A DNA stretch of 18,250 nucleotides from JAVVEH01 sp032251435 (GTDB lineage: Bacteria > Verrucomicrobiota > Lentisphaeria > Oligosphaerales > MVZH01), in contig JAVVEH010000065.1 of assembly GCA_032251435.1 (NCBI GenBank), positions 1 to 18,250 on the forward strand. Direction: 5' to 3'. The notes under the pieces are model-generated. The model ran no database searches. It was not told the origin of the DNA and was given only the letters and a program-made list of their open reading frames with translations. A program made the position numbers and the translations under genes. This document shows, piece after piece, positions 1 to 8,966 of the stretch. Within the stretch, counting starts at the first letter, position 1, and the number at the start of each line of letters is the position of its first letter.

Positions 1-153
1 GAGGGGGGAAGGGGCGAGGGGGGAGTCAGGGCGAGGGGAGAAGGGAAAGAAGGGTCGGGTATGGACACGACGCATGTGCACGCCTCGCCCCTCGCCCCTT
101 CCCCTTCGCCCTCTTGCCCTTCCCTCGACCCTTCCCCTTCTTCCTTTCCCCTC
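1..153. repeat. G-rich/C-rich imperfect inverted repeat inside the GH78 frame
   Basis: Positions 1-60 are almost pure purine with G runs (3-8, 11-14, 18-23, 29-31), enough for a G-quadruplex motif. Positions 83-153 are the pyrimidine counterpart, with CCCTCGACCCTT at 122-133. The arms are approximate reverse complements around a centre of about 22 bp, so the segment could fold into a long imperfect hairpin. The frame runs through both arms without a stop: the left arm encodes Gly/Arg/Glu and the right arm Pro/Ser. The core motif is shared with repeats at 15814-15825 and 17497-17684. It looks like an insertion into the interdomain linker of the rhamnosidase. Confidence 0.7.
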
Positions 154-2139
154 TGTTCCGACGAGACGTGGCGCTGTTGCCGGACAGACGCCTACAGCGT
201 GGGACATGTGATTGGCTACCAGACGGCGTTTTCGGAAGACATTGATCTGCGGAAGTTGCCGGTTGGGTGGGCGGAGGCCGGTTACGATGACAGCGGATGG
301 CAACGTCCGTTGGTGGGCAGCATCCCGGAAAATTACAGCCTGTCGCCCCAGCCCACGCCGTCGGTTGCTGTCTTCAAGCGGCAGCCGGAGCGGGTAGTGA
401 AAAAGGGGGAAGGGCATTATTTCATCGATTTCGGCACGGAACTGTCGGGCGAAACCGTGTTTCTCGTGAGCGGGGCGCCTGGCCAGGAGGTGGAGATCCG
501 CCATGGCGAGGAGTTGCTGGCGCCCGGAACGGTCCGCTACGACATGCGCTGCAACTGCCTTTATCAGGAATTCTGCACCCTCTCCGGCCGACCGGACGAG
601 ACACTCGAATTTTTCGACTACAAAGGGTTCCGCTATGTGGAGGTGCTCAACTGGCCGGAAGAGCTGAAGCCGGACCGGGTGTGGGCGCACGAGCGCCACT
701 ACCCCTTCCCGGAGGATGCGTCGAGCTTCGCCAGCTCAAACCTGTTGCTCAACGACATCTGGCGACTGTGCCGCAACGGTGTCCGGGTCGGCACCATCGA
801 CACCTACCTGGACTGCCCGACCCGCGAAAAAGGCGGTTTCCTCGGCGATGGGTTTGTCACCGGGATCAGCCATCTGATCCTGACGGGCGACGCACGGATC
901 ATGCGCAAGTTCCTGAAAGATGTCGCCAACACCTCAGGCTACTGCCCCGGGCTGTCCAGCACCGCCCCCAACTACATCAATGGCGAACTGGCGGAATATT
1001 CCCTGCTCTGGCCGGTGCTGCTCGAGTATTACTACCAGTGGACGGCCGACGCGACCTTCGTGCGCGAGATGATACCCGTTCTTGAGCGGCAGCTCGCCTA
1101 CTTCGCCGCCTACGAGAACGAGAGCGGCCTGCTCCAGGATCTCTATTCCCATGCCACAGGGCGCTACTCGGTCTTGGTTGACTGGCCCAAGAACCTGCGC
1201 GACGGCTACGATGATCCCTACCTGATGGGCGACCGCAAGATTGAGGATGACCCTCAAGGCGTGGTCAACACCATGGTCCAGGGCTTTTATCATGGCGCCT
1301 TGCTGGCCTCCGGGCGCCTGGCGAAGATTGCGGACTCCGCAGATATCCAGGCATTCGTGTCCGGCCGGGCGGAACGGGTCCGGGAATCGGTGCTGGCCCG
1401 GCTTCGCGATCCCGCCACGGGACGTTTCGTGGACCGCAACGGATCGACCCACAGCGCCCTGCACGCCAATGTAACCCCCCTGCTGTCCGGCATGTTGTCG
1501 GCCGAGGACGCGGCGCCCATTGTGGAGTGCATTCGGCAGAAGCGCCTGAGTTGCGGGGTCTATTTCTCCTTCTTCGTGCTCAAGGCGCTGTACGACATGG
1601 GCGAATCCGAGCTGGCCTATGATATCATGACGGGTACCGATCTGCATTCCTGGCATTCCATGCTACAGGCGGGGGCAACCACCTGCATGGAGGCCTGGGC
1701 GCCGGATCTGAAGTGGAACACAAGTTGGTGCCATCCCTGGAGCAGCGCGCCCATCGCCATGATCGCGCACGAAGTGATGGGGGTGAGCCCCGAGCTGCCG
1801 GGCTGGAAAACGATCCGCTTCGCCCCCCGTCCCCCGACCGGTCTGGGATCCGCCGCCATCCGTTTGCGGATTCCGCAGGGGGAGGTCGAAGCAAGTTTCC
1901 AGCAGGACGATGGCATGATCGAGTATCGGCTGACCGTTCCGCCGGGATGCACCGTACGTTGCCTGTTGCCCGCGGGAACGCGGCGGGTTGACGTTGACGG
2001 CGTGAAAACGGACTGTCTCGAACACCCGGAGGCGCGCGGAATGATCCGGATGGCTCTGCCCCGGGGGCTAGCCGGTGGGGAACACCGTATTGCAGTTCCC
2101 AAGAACGATCAACCAAAGGTGCAGGCTCATGGACGTTAA
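1..2139 (+). CDS. GH78 family alpha-L-rhamnosidase, 5' end outside the window
   Basis: Hydrolyses terminal alpha-L-rhamnose from glycans or glycosides. The catalytic (alpha/alpha)6 barrel is marked by YLDCPTREKGGFLGD (D251, E256 and D263, counting from the ATG at 61), the group's version of the GH78 acidic loop, and by TCMEAWAPDLKWNTSWCHPW (E544 is the likely general base). A beta-sandwich tail follows from about residue 575. The ATG at 61 gives 692 aa, but the frame has no stop back to position 1. The sequence beginning DETWRCCRTDAYS (about residue 34) resembles the linker after the N-terminal jelly-roll domain of longer GH78 proteins, so roughly 150-200 residues probably lie upstream. Residues before it are low-complexity Pro/Ser sequence made by a C-rich repeat. 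Family assignment is firm; the true start and cell location are unknown. The next gene starts 17 bp downstream. Confidence 0.88.
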   Translation, partial: EGGRGEGGVRARGEGKEGSGMDTTHVHASPLAPSPSPSCPSLDPSPSSFPLCSDETWRCCRTDAYSVGHVIGYQTAFSEDIDLRKLPVGWAEAGYDDSGWQRPLVGSIPENYSLSPQPTPSVAVFKRQPERVVKKGEGHYFIDFGTELSGETVFLVSGAPGQEVEIRHGEELLAPGTVRYDMRCNCLYQEFCTLSGRPDETLEFFDYKGFRYVEVLNWPEELKPDRVWAHERHYPFPEDASSFASSNLLLNDIWRLCRNGVRVGTIDTYLDCPTREKGGFLGDGFVTGISHLILTGDARIMRKFLKDVANTSGYCPGLSSTAPNYINGELAEYSLLWPVLLEYYYQWTADATFVREMIPVLERQLAYFAAYENESGLLQDLYSHATGRYSVLVDWPKNLRDGYDDPYLMGDRKIEDDPQGVVNTMVQGFYHGALLASGRLAKIADSADIQAFVSGRAERVRESVLARLRDPATGRFVDRNGSTHSALHANVTPLLSGMLSAEDAAPIVECIRQKRLSCGVYFSFFVLKALYDMGESELAYDIMTGTDLHSWHSMLQAGATTCMEAWAPDLKWNTSWCHPWSSAPIAMIAHEVMGVSPELPGWKTIRFAPRPPTGLGSAAIRLRIPQGEVEASFQQDDGMIEYRLTVPPGCTVRCLLPAGTRRVDVDGVKTDCLEHPEARGMIRMALPRGLAGGEHRIAVPKNDQPKVQAHGR

Positions 2140-2156
2140 GACAAGGAGAGGCAGTT

Positions 2157-2498
2157 GTGCCGAAGCTCAAGGAAGGGCACCGTTACCGCCTCGTCGTCGG
2201 CGGGGGCAACCACGGCTTCGCCGGCGAAGGCTTTGTGGTCTACCTCAACGGCAAGAAATTTGCCGAAGAAGACAGTGCCAAGTTCAAGCAGGGCGGCACC
2301 AGTGGCATGTATTTCTTCAACGACTTCCTGCCCGAGCTTGAATCCGGCAAGATCACCGTGGCGGTGCATTCCTTCCTGCGTCGCTCAGGATACCAGGGCA
2401 AGGCCGCCCCGCCGAAGGGCCACCTCAGCGTCTGGCTGGAAGAGGCCAAGTTGCCGCCGCTGCTCGTTGAAGAGGTTCGGAACAGGCAGAAAAATTGA
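2157..2498 (+). CDS. Small beta-rich protein, probably an orphaned C-terminal domain
   Basis: A 113-aa frame starting at GTG 2157, preceded by AAGGAGAGG about 6 bp upstream, a strong ribosome binding site 17 bp after the rhamnosidase stop. The sequence alternates beta-strand-like segments (HRYRLVVGGGNHGFAGEG, FVVYLNGKKFAEE, GHLSVWLEEAKLPP) like a beta-sandwich. The repeated 'VYLNGK' and 'LSVWLEE' style resembles C-terminal sandwich domains of large secreted PVC-group proteins, but I cannot name a family. No signal peptide is visible. It may be a surviving tail of a larger gene that has gained a start, or a genuine small protein. It overlaps the next reading frame by 4 bp at the shared ATTGA. 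The neighbours on its right are gene fragments, which favours a remnant. Confidence 0.5.
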   Translation: MPKLKEGHRYRLVVGGGNHGFAGEGFVVYLNGKKFAEEDSAKFKQGGTSGMYFFNDFLPELESGKITVAVHSFLRRSGYQGKAAPPKGHLSVWLEEAKLPPLLVEEVRNRQKN

Positions 2499-2884
2499 AA
2501 GACAACGCAAGGAAATCATTAATGTGCGCTATTGCGGTGGCCTGTTGCGGTGGGGGTTATGTCGCGAATGCCGACTGGGCTGACGGTGTGGCGATCACGG
2601 GTGAATCGGCCTTCTTTGCGGAGCTTGACCTGTCCCGCCCGGCGCTGGAGCCGGTGCGGCTGGCGGTTGAGAAAGAAGACTGGCCGGCTGCCAAGGAGGC
2701 CTGGGGACAATACCTGGAAACGCATGTCCTGCCGCGCTGGATCTGGTCGCACCATGACCGCGACGCGATTGCCGCCTACCTGAAGGCGCGTGGCCAGGAG
2801 GAGGCCATCGTGGCCGCCGCCGAACGGGTTCTGCGCCGGGGTGAAGGCGAAGATGAATCCTCGTGGCTGAAAGGTTGTTTTTGA
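2495..2884 (+). pseudogene. Heparinase II/III-like protein, N-terminal fragment
   Basis: A 129-aa frame. The first 26 residues look like a signal peptide (basic MKDNARKSL, hydrophobic core, then ANA-D). Next comes FFAELDLSRPALEPVRLAVE, then WPAAKEAWGQYLE and a DRDAIAAYLKARGQ stretch, the usual opening of secreted heparinase II/III-type polysaccharide lyases of about 600-900 aa. The similarity stops near residue 118 and the frame ends with a non-homologous SSWLKGCF. The catalytic barrel and beta-sandwich are absent, so this should not be active. The start may be TTG 2495, which overlaps the previous stop and keeps the basic N-region, or ATG 2522, which has AAGGAA 7 bp upstream. The sequence becomes AT-rich about 45 bp after the stop, so the break is probably a deletion or rearrangement junction. 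Confidence 0.62.
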
Positions 2885-3185
2885 TCGGTTTCGTAACGGG
2901 CGGGGTTTCTGTTTCGGGCATTTGAGCAATTACGAATCATCTTTAATGATAGACTTGGTCATTTTAGTATAGAATTAGGCGGGATCTGTGCCTGCTTGAT
3001 TGGTTACCTTTATCCCCATTCCGGTTATTATAAATAAGACTGCATCATTATATAGCGACGGTCGGGTCAGTTGCACGACCCATACAAATGAGAACCTATG
3101 AAGGCGGTTGTATCCCCTCCTCCCGCGAAAGCACACGAGACCATGGGTCAGACATAGTCGTTCCAGCGAAGGAGTGCGGGCCAGC
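2885..3185. other. AT-rich intergenic stretch without a supportable gene
   Basis: About 300 bp between two gene fragments. Positions 2925-3065 are clearly richer in A+T than anything else in the left half of the window and hold several TATA-like hexamers, such as TTATAAAT at 3028-3035 and TATATA at 3050-3055. A promoter for the sulfatase operon could sit here, but I see no well-spaced -35/-10 pair. No RNA gene or terminator hairpin with a U-tract is visible. Confidence 0.4.
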
Positions 3186-3404
3186 GTAAATCTCTTCAAG
3201 GAGGGCGGGCGGTGGACCAAAGTCGTCATCATGCGGGAGTGGGCACAACTCGGCAGGTCAATCGCCAACATCAAGGAAGGGGCGGAGATACCGGCCCTCC
3301 TGCGCAGCTACAAGGACAAGAATTTCCAGGACGAGGCAAAGAAGGCATTGGCTGCCATCGCCGACGAAAGCAAGCCGGAGGTCGCGTTCAGACGATTGAA
3401 GTAG
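3186..3404 (+). pseudogene. HEAT-like C-terminal fragment of an unidentified protein
   Basis: The frame upstream of about 3186 reads as nonsense. From NLFKEGGRWTKVVIMREW onward it has protein-like composition and ends in two amphipathic helices (AEIPALLRSYKDKNFQDE, then AKKALAAIADES), the pattern of a HEAT repeat pair, before the stop at 3404. An in-frame ATG lies at 3231, but I see no convincing ribosome binding site. The likely explanation is the 3' end of a larger HEAT-repeat gene left after a deletion. It could be related to the orphan domain at 2157-2498, but nothing here proves that. Parent family not recognised. Confidence 0.42.
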
Positions 3405-3470
3405 TGTGGCGCCGCTCCGCCGCGGCATGAAGCGCTGTAGGACACCCAATGCAAGGACTCAGGATCGAAC

Positions 3471-4943
3471 ATGAACATGAATAGACGACATTTCTTGACT
3501 GGCAGTGCTTCATTGGCGGCGGCGATGGCCGCTTCCTGCATGGTGCCGCAGGCCGCCCGCGCGGATGACAGACCCAATGTGCTCTTTATTCTCTCCGATG
3601 ATCAGCAGCACGACACGATTCATGCGTTGGGCAACAACGCCATCCAGACGCCGAACATCGACTCCCTGGCCAGGAACGGGGTGGCTTTTCGCAATACGTA
3701 CATCATGGGGGCGTCGTCTCCGGGTGTGTGCTCGCCGTCCCGTGCCTGCCTGCTCACCGGGCGGACGCTCTGGAACATCGAGAACCAGGACATCTGGGGA
3801 TATGAGATGTCGGAGCAATTCAAGACGCTGCCGGAGGTCTTCCGTGAGAACGGATACGTGACCTTCGCCACCGGCAAGAACCATCCCGGCATCAGCGGCC
3901 AGTTCCACAGAGCCTACAGCGAAGGTGACAAGCTGCTTTTCAGTGGCACAAGCGCCTCCAAGTTCCGGCAGTTTCTCTATCCGTTCTCCCCGGAAGGGAT
4001 CTATGACAAGAAGAGCCGGATCCAGTACAAGGGCACCCACTCGACGAAGGTCTATGCCGATGCATGCATCAGTTTTCTGAAGAGACATGAATCCAGTACC
4101 CAGCCCTTCTATGCATACGTGGCCTTTCAAGCCCCCCACGATCCGCGGGAGTCTCCGGCGGAGTTCCGGGAACGCTACAAAAACGAGGACATGCGACTGC
4201 CTGCGGCCTTTATGCCGCAGCATCCCTTCCCCAGTGGAACCGACCGCGACTGGGACGAAAAACGCGTGAAGTGGCCAAGAACGGAGAGCGACATCAGGAA
4301 GCACATCGCCGACTACTATGCGCTCATCACCACCATGGATGAGCAGATCGGCCGGATTCTGGAGACATTGAAGGAAACGGGCAAGTACGAGAACACCATC
4401 ATTGTCTTTGCCTCCGACAACGGGCTGGCGCTGGGGCGCCACGGATTGGTCGGAAAGCAGAACATCTACGAGCACTCCGTGCGGGTGCCACTCATCATCT
4501 CCGGTCCCGGAATCGCCAGGGGAGAGACCCGCGATCAGCTCTGCTACCTCTTCGACATCAACCCGACGCTCTGCGAACTGGCCAGCCTCCCTGTCCCCGG
4601 CACCGTGCAGTCCAAGAGTCTCAAGCCGGTTCTCAGCGATGCGAAGGCGCCCCACCGCGACCACCTATACTTCGCCTATATGAACTGGCAACGCGCCGTT
4701 CGCGACGAGCGCTACAAACTGATTGAGTACTGCGTTGAGGATGAGCGGCAGACGCAGTTCTTCGATCTCGCTGATGACCCGCACGAACTGCGCAATCTGG
4801 CTCAGGATCCGAACCACGCGCCTGCCCTTCAGGCGTTGAGGGCGCTGCTGAAGCAGGAGCGGGTTCGGCTCAACGACGGAAACACGCCGTACGCATTCGC
4901 GGACGAACAGGGAAAGTATTTCTGGGCACGATTCAATGACTGA
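3471..4943 (+). CDS. Tat-exported type I sulfatase
   Basis: Hydrolyses sulfate esters, here probably on a polysaccharide or its oligosaccharides. The 490-aa protein starts with a twin-arginine signal (RRHFLTG near residue 5, hydrophobic stretch, AARA before D32). The arylsulfatase fold begins with NVLFILSDDQQ (metal ligands D43, D44). The CxPxR signature is C87-S-P-S-R91 followed by ACLLTGR, so C87 would become formylglycine through a maturase encoded elsewhere. TIIVFASDNG supplies the late metal-site residues. Length is normal for the family and no break is seen. ATG 3477 is an alternative start two codons in. The stop lies just inside the longest possible frame of the next, broken sulfatase, so the two were probably co-transcribed. 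The sulfatase subfamily and sugar substrate cannot be fixed from the sequence alone. Confidence 0.93.
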   Translation: MNMNRRHFLTGSASLAAAMAASCMVPQAARADDRPNVLFILSDDQQHDTIHALGNNAIQTPNIDSLARNGVAFRNTYIMGASSPGVCSPSRACLLTGRTLWNIENQDIWGYEMSEQFKTLPEVFRENGYVTFATGKNHPGISGQFHRAYSEGDKLLFSGTSASKFRQFLYPFSPEGIYDKKSRIQYKGTHSTKVYADACISFLKRHESSTQPFYAYVAFQAPHDPRESPAEFRERYKNEDMRLPAAFMPQHPFPSGTDRDWDEKRVKWPRTESDIRKHIADYYALITTMDEQIGRILETLKETGKYENTIIVFASDNGLALGRHGLVGKQNIYEHSVRVPLIISGPGIARGETRDQLCYLFDINPTLCELASLPVPGTVQSKSLKPVLSDAKAPHRDHLYFAYMNWQRAVRDERYKLIEYCVEDERQTQFFDLADDPHELRNLAQDPNHAPALQALRALLKQERVRLNDGNTPYAFADEQGKYFWARFND

Positions 4944-4998
4944 AAATATTTCGGATCGGCACGCCGCAAACACGCTGGAAAAGGCAGAGGACGCGCGC

Positions 4999-6092
4999 AT
5001 GAAGCAGAGTAAACCAAACCTTGTATTTGTTCTAACCGACCAGTGGCGCGCCCAGGCCTTTGGCTATGCCGGGGATCCGAACGTCCGCACGCCGAACATT
5101 GATGCCCTTGCCGCCTGCAGTATCAACTTCAAGAATGCCGTATCCGTCTGCCCAGTCTGCACGCCGCAGCGAGCGTCGTTAATGACGGGGCGCTTCCCCA
5201 CAAGCACTGGTATGTTCCTCAATGATCTTTATCTACCGGCTGAGGAGTTGTGCATGGCGGAAATTCTCCGCGAGGCAGGATACGAGACCGGCTATATCGG
5301 CAAGTGGCACCTGGATGGCCACGGACGCGATTCCTACATCCCGCGTGAACGTCGGCAAGGGTTCGACTACTGGAAGGTGCTGGAATGTACACACGACTAC
5401 AAGTGCTCCCACTACTATGCAGGCGATGACCCGACCAAACGCACATGGGACGGGTATGATGCCTACGCGCAGACCGAGGATGCCAAGTCGTACATCCGCG
5501 ACCATGCCAATGGCAAGAAGCCGTTCTTCCTATTTGTGGGGTATGGTGGCCCGCACTTCCCACACAACAACGCACCCGAGGAACTCGCGGCGCTCTACCA
5601 CCCCGAGTCGCTTGAACTGCGACCAAATGTGACACCGGAGCAGGAAGAAACGACGCGGAACGAACTCCGGGGATACTATGCCCACTGCACCGCCATCGAT
5701 TCGTGCGTCGGGGATCTCTACGAAGCGATTGAGGAGGCTGGTATCGCGGGGAATACCATCTTCGTCTTCACGTCCGATCACGGCGACATGCACGGGTCGC
5801 AAGGCAAGCGTTCATGCCGGAAACAGGTCCCTTGGGACGAATCCTTAACGTGAGCGACCCCTTCCAGATGAACAACCTTGCCGACAATCCGGCGCGCAGC
5901 GAGTTGCGCGAGCGGCTCGAGGCGAAGCTGCAGTCTCAGCTTGAGGCCCGCGGCGACCGCGTGATGTCGAAAGAGAAGGCGGTCGAACAATGGGGCTACA
6001 CGGTGAACGCGACGGGAGAGATCCCGTATCGTGGCGAATTCCAGGTGCAGAGCCCCGGCGTGGACAAGGGTGTGATAAGGTGGCGTAGATGA
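4999..6092 (+). pseudogene. Type I sulfatase disrupted by internal deletion and frame change
   Basis: The first half is a good sulfatase without an obvious signal peptide: NLVFVLTDQWRAQAFGY, then VCPVCTPQRASLMTGR (the formylglycine Cys is the C of CTPQR) and TIFVFTSDHGDMHGS. After RKQVPWDES (about 5848), where the family continues for roughly 120 residues, the frame stops at TGA 5851-5853. In the +1 shifted frame, coding resumes at once with NVSDPFQMNNLADNP, the typical sulfatase C-terminal region, and runs to 6092. The gene has therefore lost its C-terminal middle and its frame. ATG 4999, with AGAGG 8 bp upstream, is the better start; ATG 4936 overlaps the previous stop. The 3' end overlaps the next gene by ATGA. 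Probably inactive, unless the deletion is an assembly error. Confidence 0.82.
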
Positions 6093-8659
6093 TCAGAAAA
6101 ATTGCTCAACGCATCCGGTTATGGAGGTTTGTTTCCATGCTCGTCCTGTCCTCAAATTGCGTCTCATGGGCCGGGGTGGAGCGCCCGATGATCTGGGTGA
6201 AACCTTCCGAACGGGACACCATTCTGCGGAAAATAGATAATCATGCCTGGGCGAAAGAGCTGTTTGTCGAGCTGAAGGCCCGCGCCGATGCGGCCGTGCC
6301 CGACAGCCTGAACGCGCGCCGGGAGAAACTGCTCGCTCTGCCGCTGGTTTGGCCCAAGGACGGATCCGCGCCAACGCTTCCCTTCTTCCGAAAGGCCGGC
6401 GGCATCCAGAAATCGGATAAAGACCTGAGCTGGGGATACCCAAGAGCGCAGGTGACCGCGATAATGAAAGCGCAGCAGGATGCCATCGATTGCGGGGTTC
6501 TCCATTATCTGACCGGCGAAGAGAAGTATGCGGTCGCCGCCGCCGATATCCTCGCCACATTCGTGAATGCCCTGACCAGAACACCACTGCGAACGCCACT
6601 CGATAGAGGTGGCGGAAACGATGGCTGGCTGTGTGATGATCATTTGCTGGAGGCCAGGATACTGGGGGCGCAACTGCCGATCATCTATGACTTTGTCCAT
6701 CCGTATCTGATCAACGGGGGCAAGGTCTACGATCTGGCTTCCGGTGAGCTGCGTGACTTTAACTTCGCTGCCGGGCAGAAGGTCTTCAGAACCTACGTGG
6801 ATCTGGCCCTGAACAGAGGCGGGGTTGGCAGCAATTGGCCGGTGTTGGAGTCATCCAGTCTGGTTCAGAACATGATGGCGCTCGATGATGCTGACGAACG
6901 GGCCCGCCTGCTGCCCTATTTCGTGGATACCGATACGCGACATCAGGCATCGCTCGCGAGGATCTACCGGAGTTTCAAACAGCCGGGCGATATCTGGCCT
7001 GAATCGCTTGGCTATTCCAAGCATGTCACCACGCTAACGATCTTTCACATGACCCTGGTTGACCGCATCTATCCAGACTTGAAACTGGGCCGTCGATTCC
7101 CGAATATTCCTCATTCGATCACGGCCATGTACAATCTGAGATACCCGAACGGGGATGTCCCTCCCTTCGGCGATGCTGGAAGACATTATGGAACGGACTA
7201 TCTCGCTTATGAGATGGCGTTGCAGTTGGCCGTCTTGAATCAGAATACAGACCAGATCAAGCATTTTTCAGGCTTTCTGTCTTCCAGCACTGCCAACGGC
7301 ACGTACGTCCGGGGTAAATTGGGGGCACGCGGTTACGGCCCGGCTGCATACCAAACCCCGCTAAAGTTGTTGTGGGCCATAGAGGATCTTGCCGGCAAGT
7401 ACGAGGTAGATGCCGACCCCCCGCGTCCGCGGAGCAACCATCTGCCACATGCTGGAGCGACGATTCAACGCAACATCAGCAAGACGAATCCCGTGAAGAA
7501 CAGTCTGATGGCCGTCGTTGCCGGAGGCAGCTTCATTCACAGCCATGCGTCCGGAATGGATCTGGAACTGTACGGCCAAGGCTACGTGCTGGGAACCGAT
7601 GGCGGGAAAGGCACATACGGAACCCCGCTGCATGAAAACTATTACCGCCTGTTTGCCGCCCACAATACGGTCATCAGCAATGGTGCGAGCGCGGCGAACG
7701 GCGGTTGGCAGAACTTGGGGATGGACCGGGTGCAGCCAGTTGTTCTGGAACCCCGGGCAGGCGAGCCGGGAGTGTCGCCAAACCACTCCTTTGCGACGAC
7801 GCGCTTTACGGATAAGCACAACCTGGTGGCTCCGGCAGAGCACCAGCGCACCGTTGCATTGATTCGGCTGAGTGACGAACACGGCTACTATCTGGACGTA
7901 TTTCGCGCAAAGTCAGACACGCCAAAGCAATATCATGATTATCTCTATCACAATGTGGGCGACCGTCTCGAAATCACAGCAAACGGCGAAGCCGTTGCCA
8001 TGAAAGACACGCCCGATCGCTATCAGGCAGCGAAAAAAGGCGAACGGCGCCGAGGATACCAACATCCCGGCTGGCATTACTTTGAAGACATCATGACCAG
8101 CGAGCCGTCAGCGGGCGGGTTCAAGGCAGCTTTTACCGCTGAGAATCTGGGAGACAGGCCGGTTGTGATGCAGGCATGGGTTCCCGCGGGCCTCCACGCG
8201 GAAATGACTCAGGTTACGGCGCCGTCATCCAGTGTTGTGCCGGATCCTTATCGGCAGAAACCCCTGCCAACCTTCCTGCTGCGCCATCATGGCGAAGTCT
8301 GGTCGAACCCTTTCGTGGTGGCCTATGAATCCCATACCGGAGAACCATCCGTGAAATCTGTCGAAAGATTGATGGCTGGTGGCGTCTTCAAGGGTGTCAA
8401 GGTCATGGCGGAAGTGAATGGCAACGCCGTCATTCAGTATGTGCTGATTCAGGAAAACCTGGACGACATTTATTCCGACGCGGCGCTTGGCATCCACTTC
8501 AAAGGCCAATTCGCCATCCTGACCGTAACCCAGAAGCAGGGCGTTCAGAGTATGTACATAGGAAGCGGCCATGAGCTTGCCTATAAGGAACACAGGCTGG
8601 CGGCGGACGGGAAGTCTAACGCCGCTTATGCAGCCCTTGCCGCCATACATTCCCGGTGA
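6089..8659 (+). CDS. Secreted heparinase II/III-family polysaccharide lyase
   Basis: Predicted to cleave uronic-acid-containing polysaccharide by beta-elimination. The 856-aa protein has a short hydrophobic leader (FVSMLVLSSNCVSWA, near residues 14-28). A helical toroid domain covers about 40-440 and includes NGDVPPFGDAG around D362. The C-terminal beta-sandwich begins with the family signature FIHSHASGMDLELYGQGY (H484, H486), then GTDGGKGTYGTPLHENYY and AAHNTV (H525). These are conserved heparinase II/III positions, though I cannot say which of several PL families it belongs to. Length is complete and no break is seen. The ATG overlaps the stop of the broken sulfatase (ATGA), so translation was probably coupled. 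Context suggests it acts outside the cytoplasm on a sulfated glycan. Confidence 0.85.
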   Translation: MIRKIAQRIRLWRFVSMLVLSSNCVSWAGVERPMIWVKPSERDTILRKIDNHAWAKELFVELKARADAAVPDSLNARREKLLALPLVWPKDGSAPTLPFFRKAGGIQKSDKDLSWGYPRAQVTAIMKAQQDAIDCGVLHYLTGEEKYAVAAADILATFVNALTRTPLRTPLDRGGGNDGWLCDDHLLEARILGAQLPIIYDFVHPYLINGGKVYDLASGELRDFNFAAGQKVFRTYVDLALNRGGVGSNWPVLESSSLVQNMMALDDADERARLLPYFVDTDTRHQASLARIYRSFKQPGDIWPESLGYSKHVTTLTIFHMTLVDRIYPDLKLGRRFPNIPHSITAMYNLRYPNGDVPPFGDAGRHYGTDYLAYEMALQLAVLNQNTDQIKHFSGFLSSSTANGTYVRGKLGARGYGPAAYQTPLKLLWAIEDLAGKYEVDADPPRPRSNHLPHAGATIQRNISKTNPVKNSLMAVVAGGSFIHSHASGMDLELYGQGYVLGTDGGKGTYGTPLHENYYRLFAAHNTVISNGASAANGGWQNLGMDRVQPVVLEPRAGEPGVSPNHSFATTRFTDKHNLVAPAEHQRTVALIRLSDEHGYYLDVFRAKSDTPKQYHDYLYHNVGDRLEITANGEAVAMKDTPDRYQAAKKGERRRGYQHPGWHYFEDIMTSEPSAGGFKAAFTAENLGDRPVVMQAWVPAGLHAEMTQVTAPSSSVVPDPYRQKPLPTFLLRHHGEVWSNPFVVAYESHTGEPSVKSVERLMAGGVFKGVKVMAEVNGNAVIQYVLIQENLDDIYSDAALGIHFKGQFAILTVTQKQGVQSMYIGSGHELAYKEHRLAADGKSNAAYAALAAIHSR

Positions 8660-8729
8660 CCGTTTGCTTGAAATCTGAGAGGTAATGTAAATACATGTTT
8701 ATGTTTTCTGGTTTTTATAGGAGCTTTCG

Positions 8730-8771
8730 ATGAAGAAAACAAAGGGAAAAGACAATACAAGCCGCCAATGA
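8730..8771 (+). other. 13-codon reading frame with a strong ribosome binding site
   Basis: AGGAG at 8719-8723 lies 6 bp before an ATG that encodes a short basic peptide (MKKTKGKDNTSRQ) and stops at 8771. The region just upstream is AT-rich. It may be a leader peptide or the preserved start of a deleted gene, and is the first of several such starts in 350 bp. No homology can be judged at this length. Confidence 0.3.
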
Positions 8772-8842
8772 TACGAAGAGACCATGATAAAGAACCCAAT
8801 ACTCACCGGCTTCAACATGGAATAGACGCACAAGGAACACGC

Positions 8843-8953
8843 ATGCAGCCCAACGTACTCTTTATCCTGTCTGATCAGCACAATGCCAAGTGCCTCGGGC
8901 ACAAAGGGCATCCTGACAATCTGCGGGCAATCGACTACAAAAACTATCTGTAG
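8843..8953 (+). pseudogene. Type I sulfatase remnant with the catalytic core deleted
   Basis: The frame opens at ATG 8843 with AAGGAA about 7 bp upstream and reads MQPNVLFILSDQHNAKCLGH, an unmistakable sulfatase N-terminus carrying the first metal ligand. After KGHPD it jumps to a short unrelated or C-terminal tail (NLRAIDYKNYL) and stops after 36 codons. Over 400 residues, including the formylglycine CxPxR motif, are missing. It is the third sulfatase trace in the window and cannot be functional. It lies between an intact lyase and an intact DUF5060 gene, both in the same direction. Confidence 0.75.
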
Positions 8954-8966
8954 AGGAACCACAAAC

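Noticed and set aside
2990..3060. Sigma-70 promoter in the AT-rich seam
   Set aside because: TATA-like hexamers exist, but the best -35 candidates are weak or wrongly spaced, so no specific promoter is claimed.
3510..4664. 384-codon open frame on the - strand
   Set aside because: Lies opposite the intact sulfatase and has no family features of its own.
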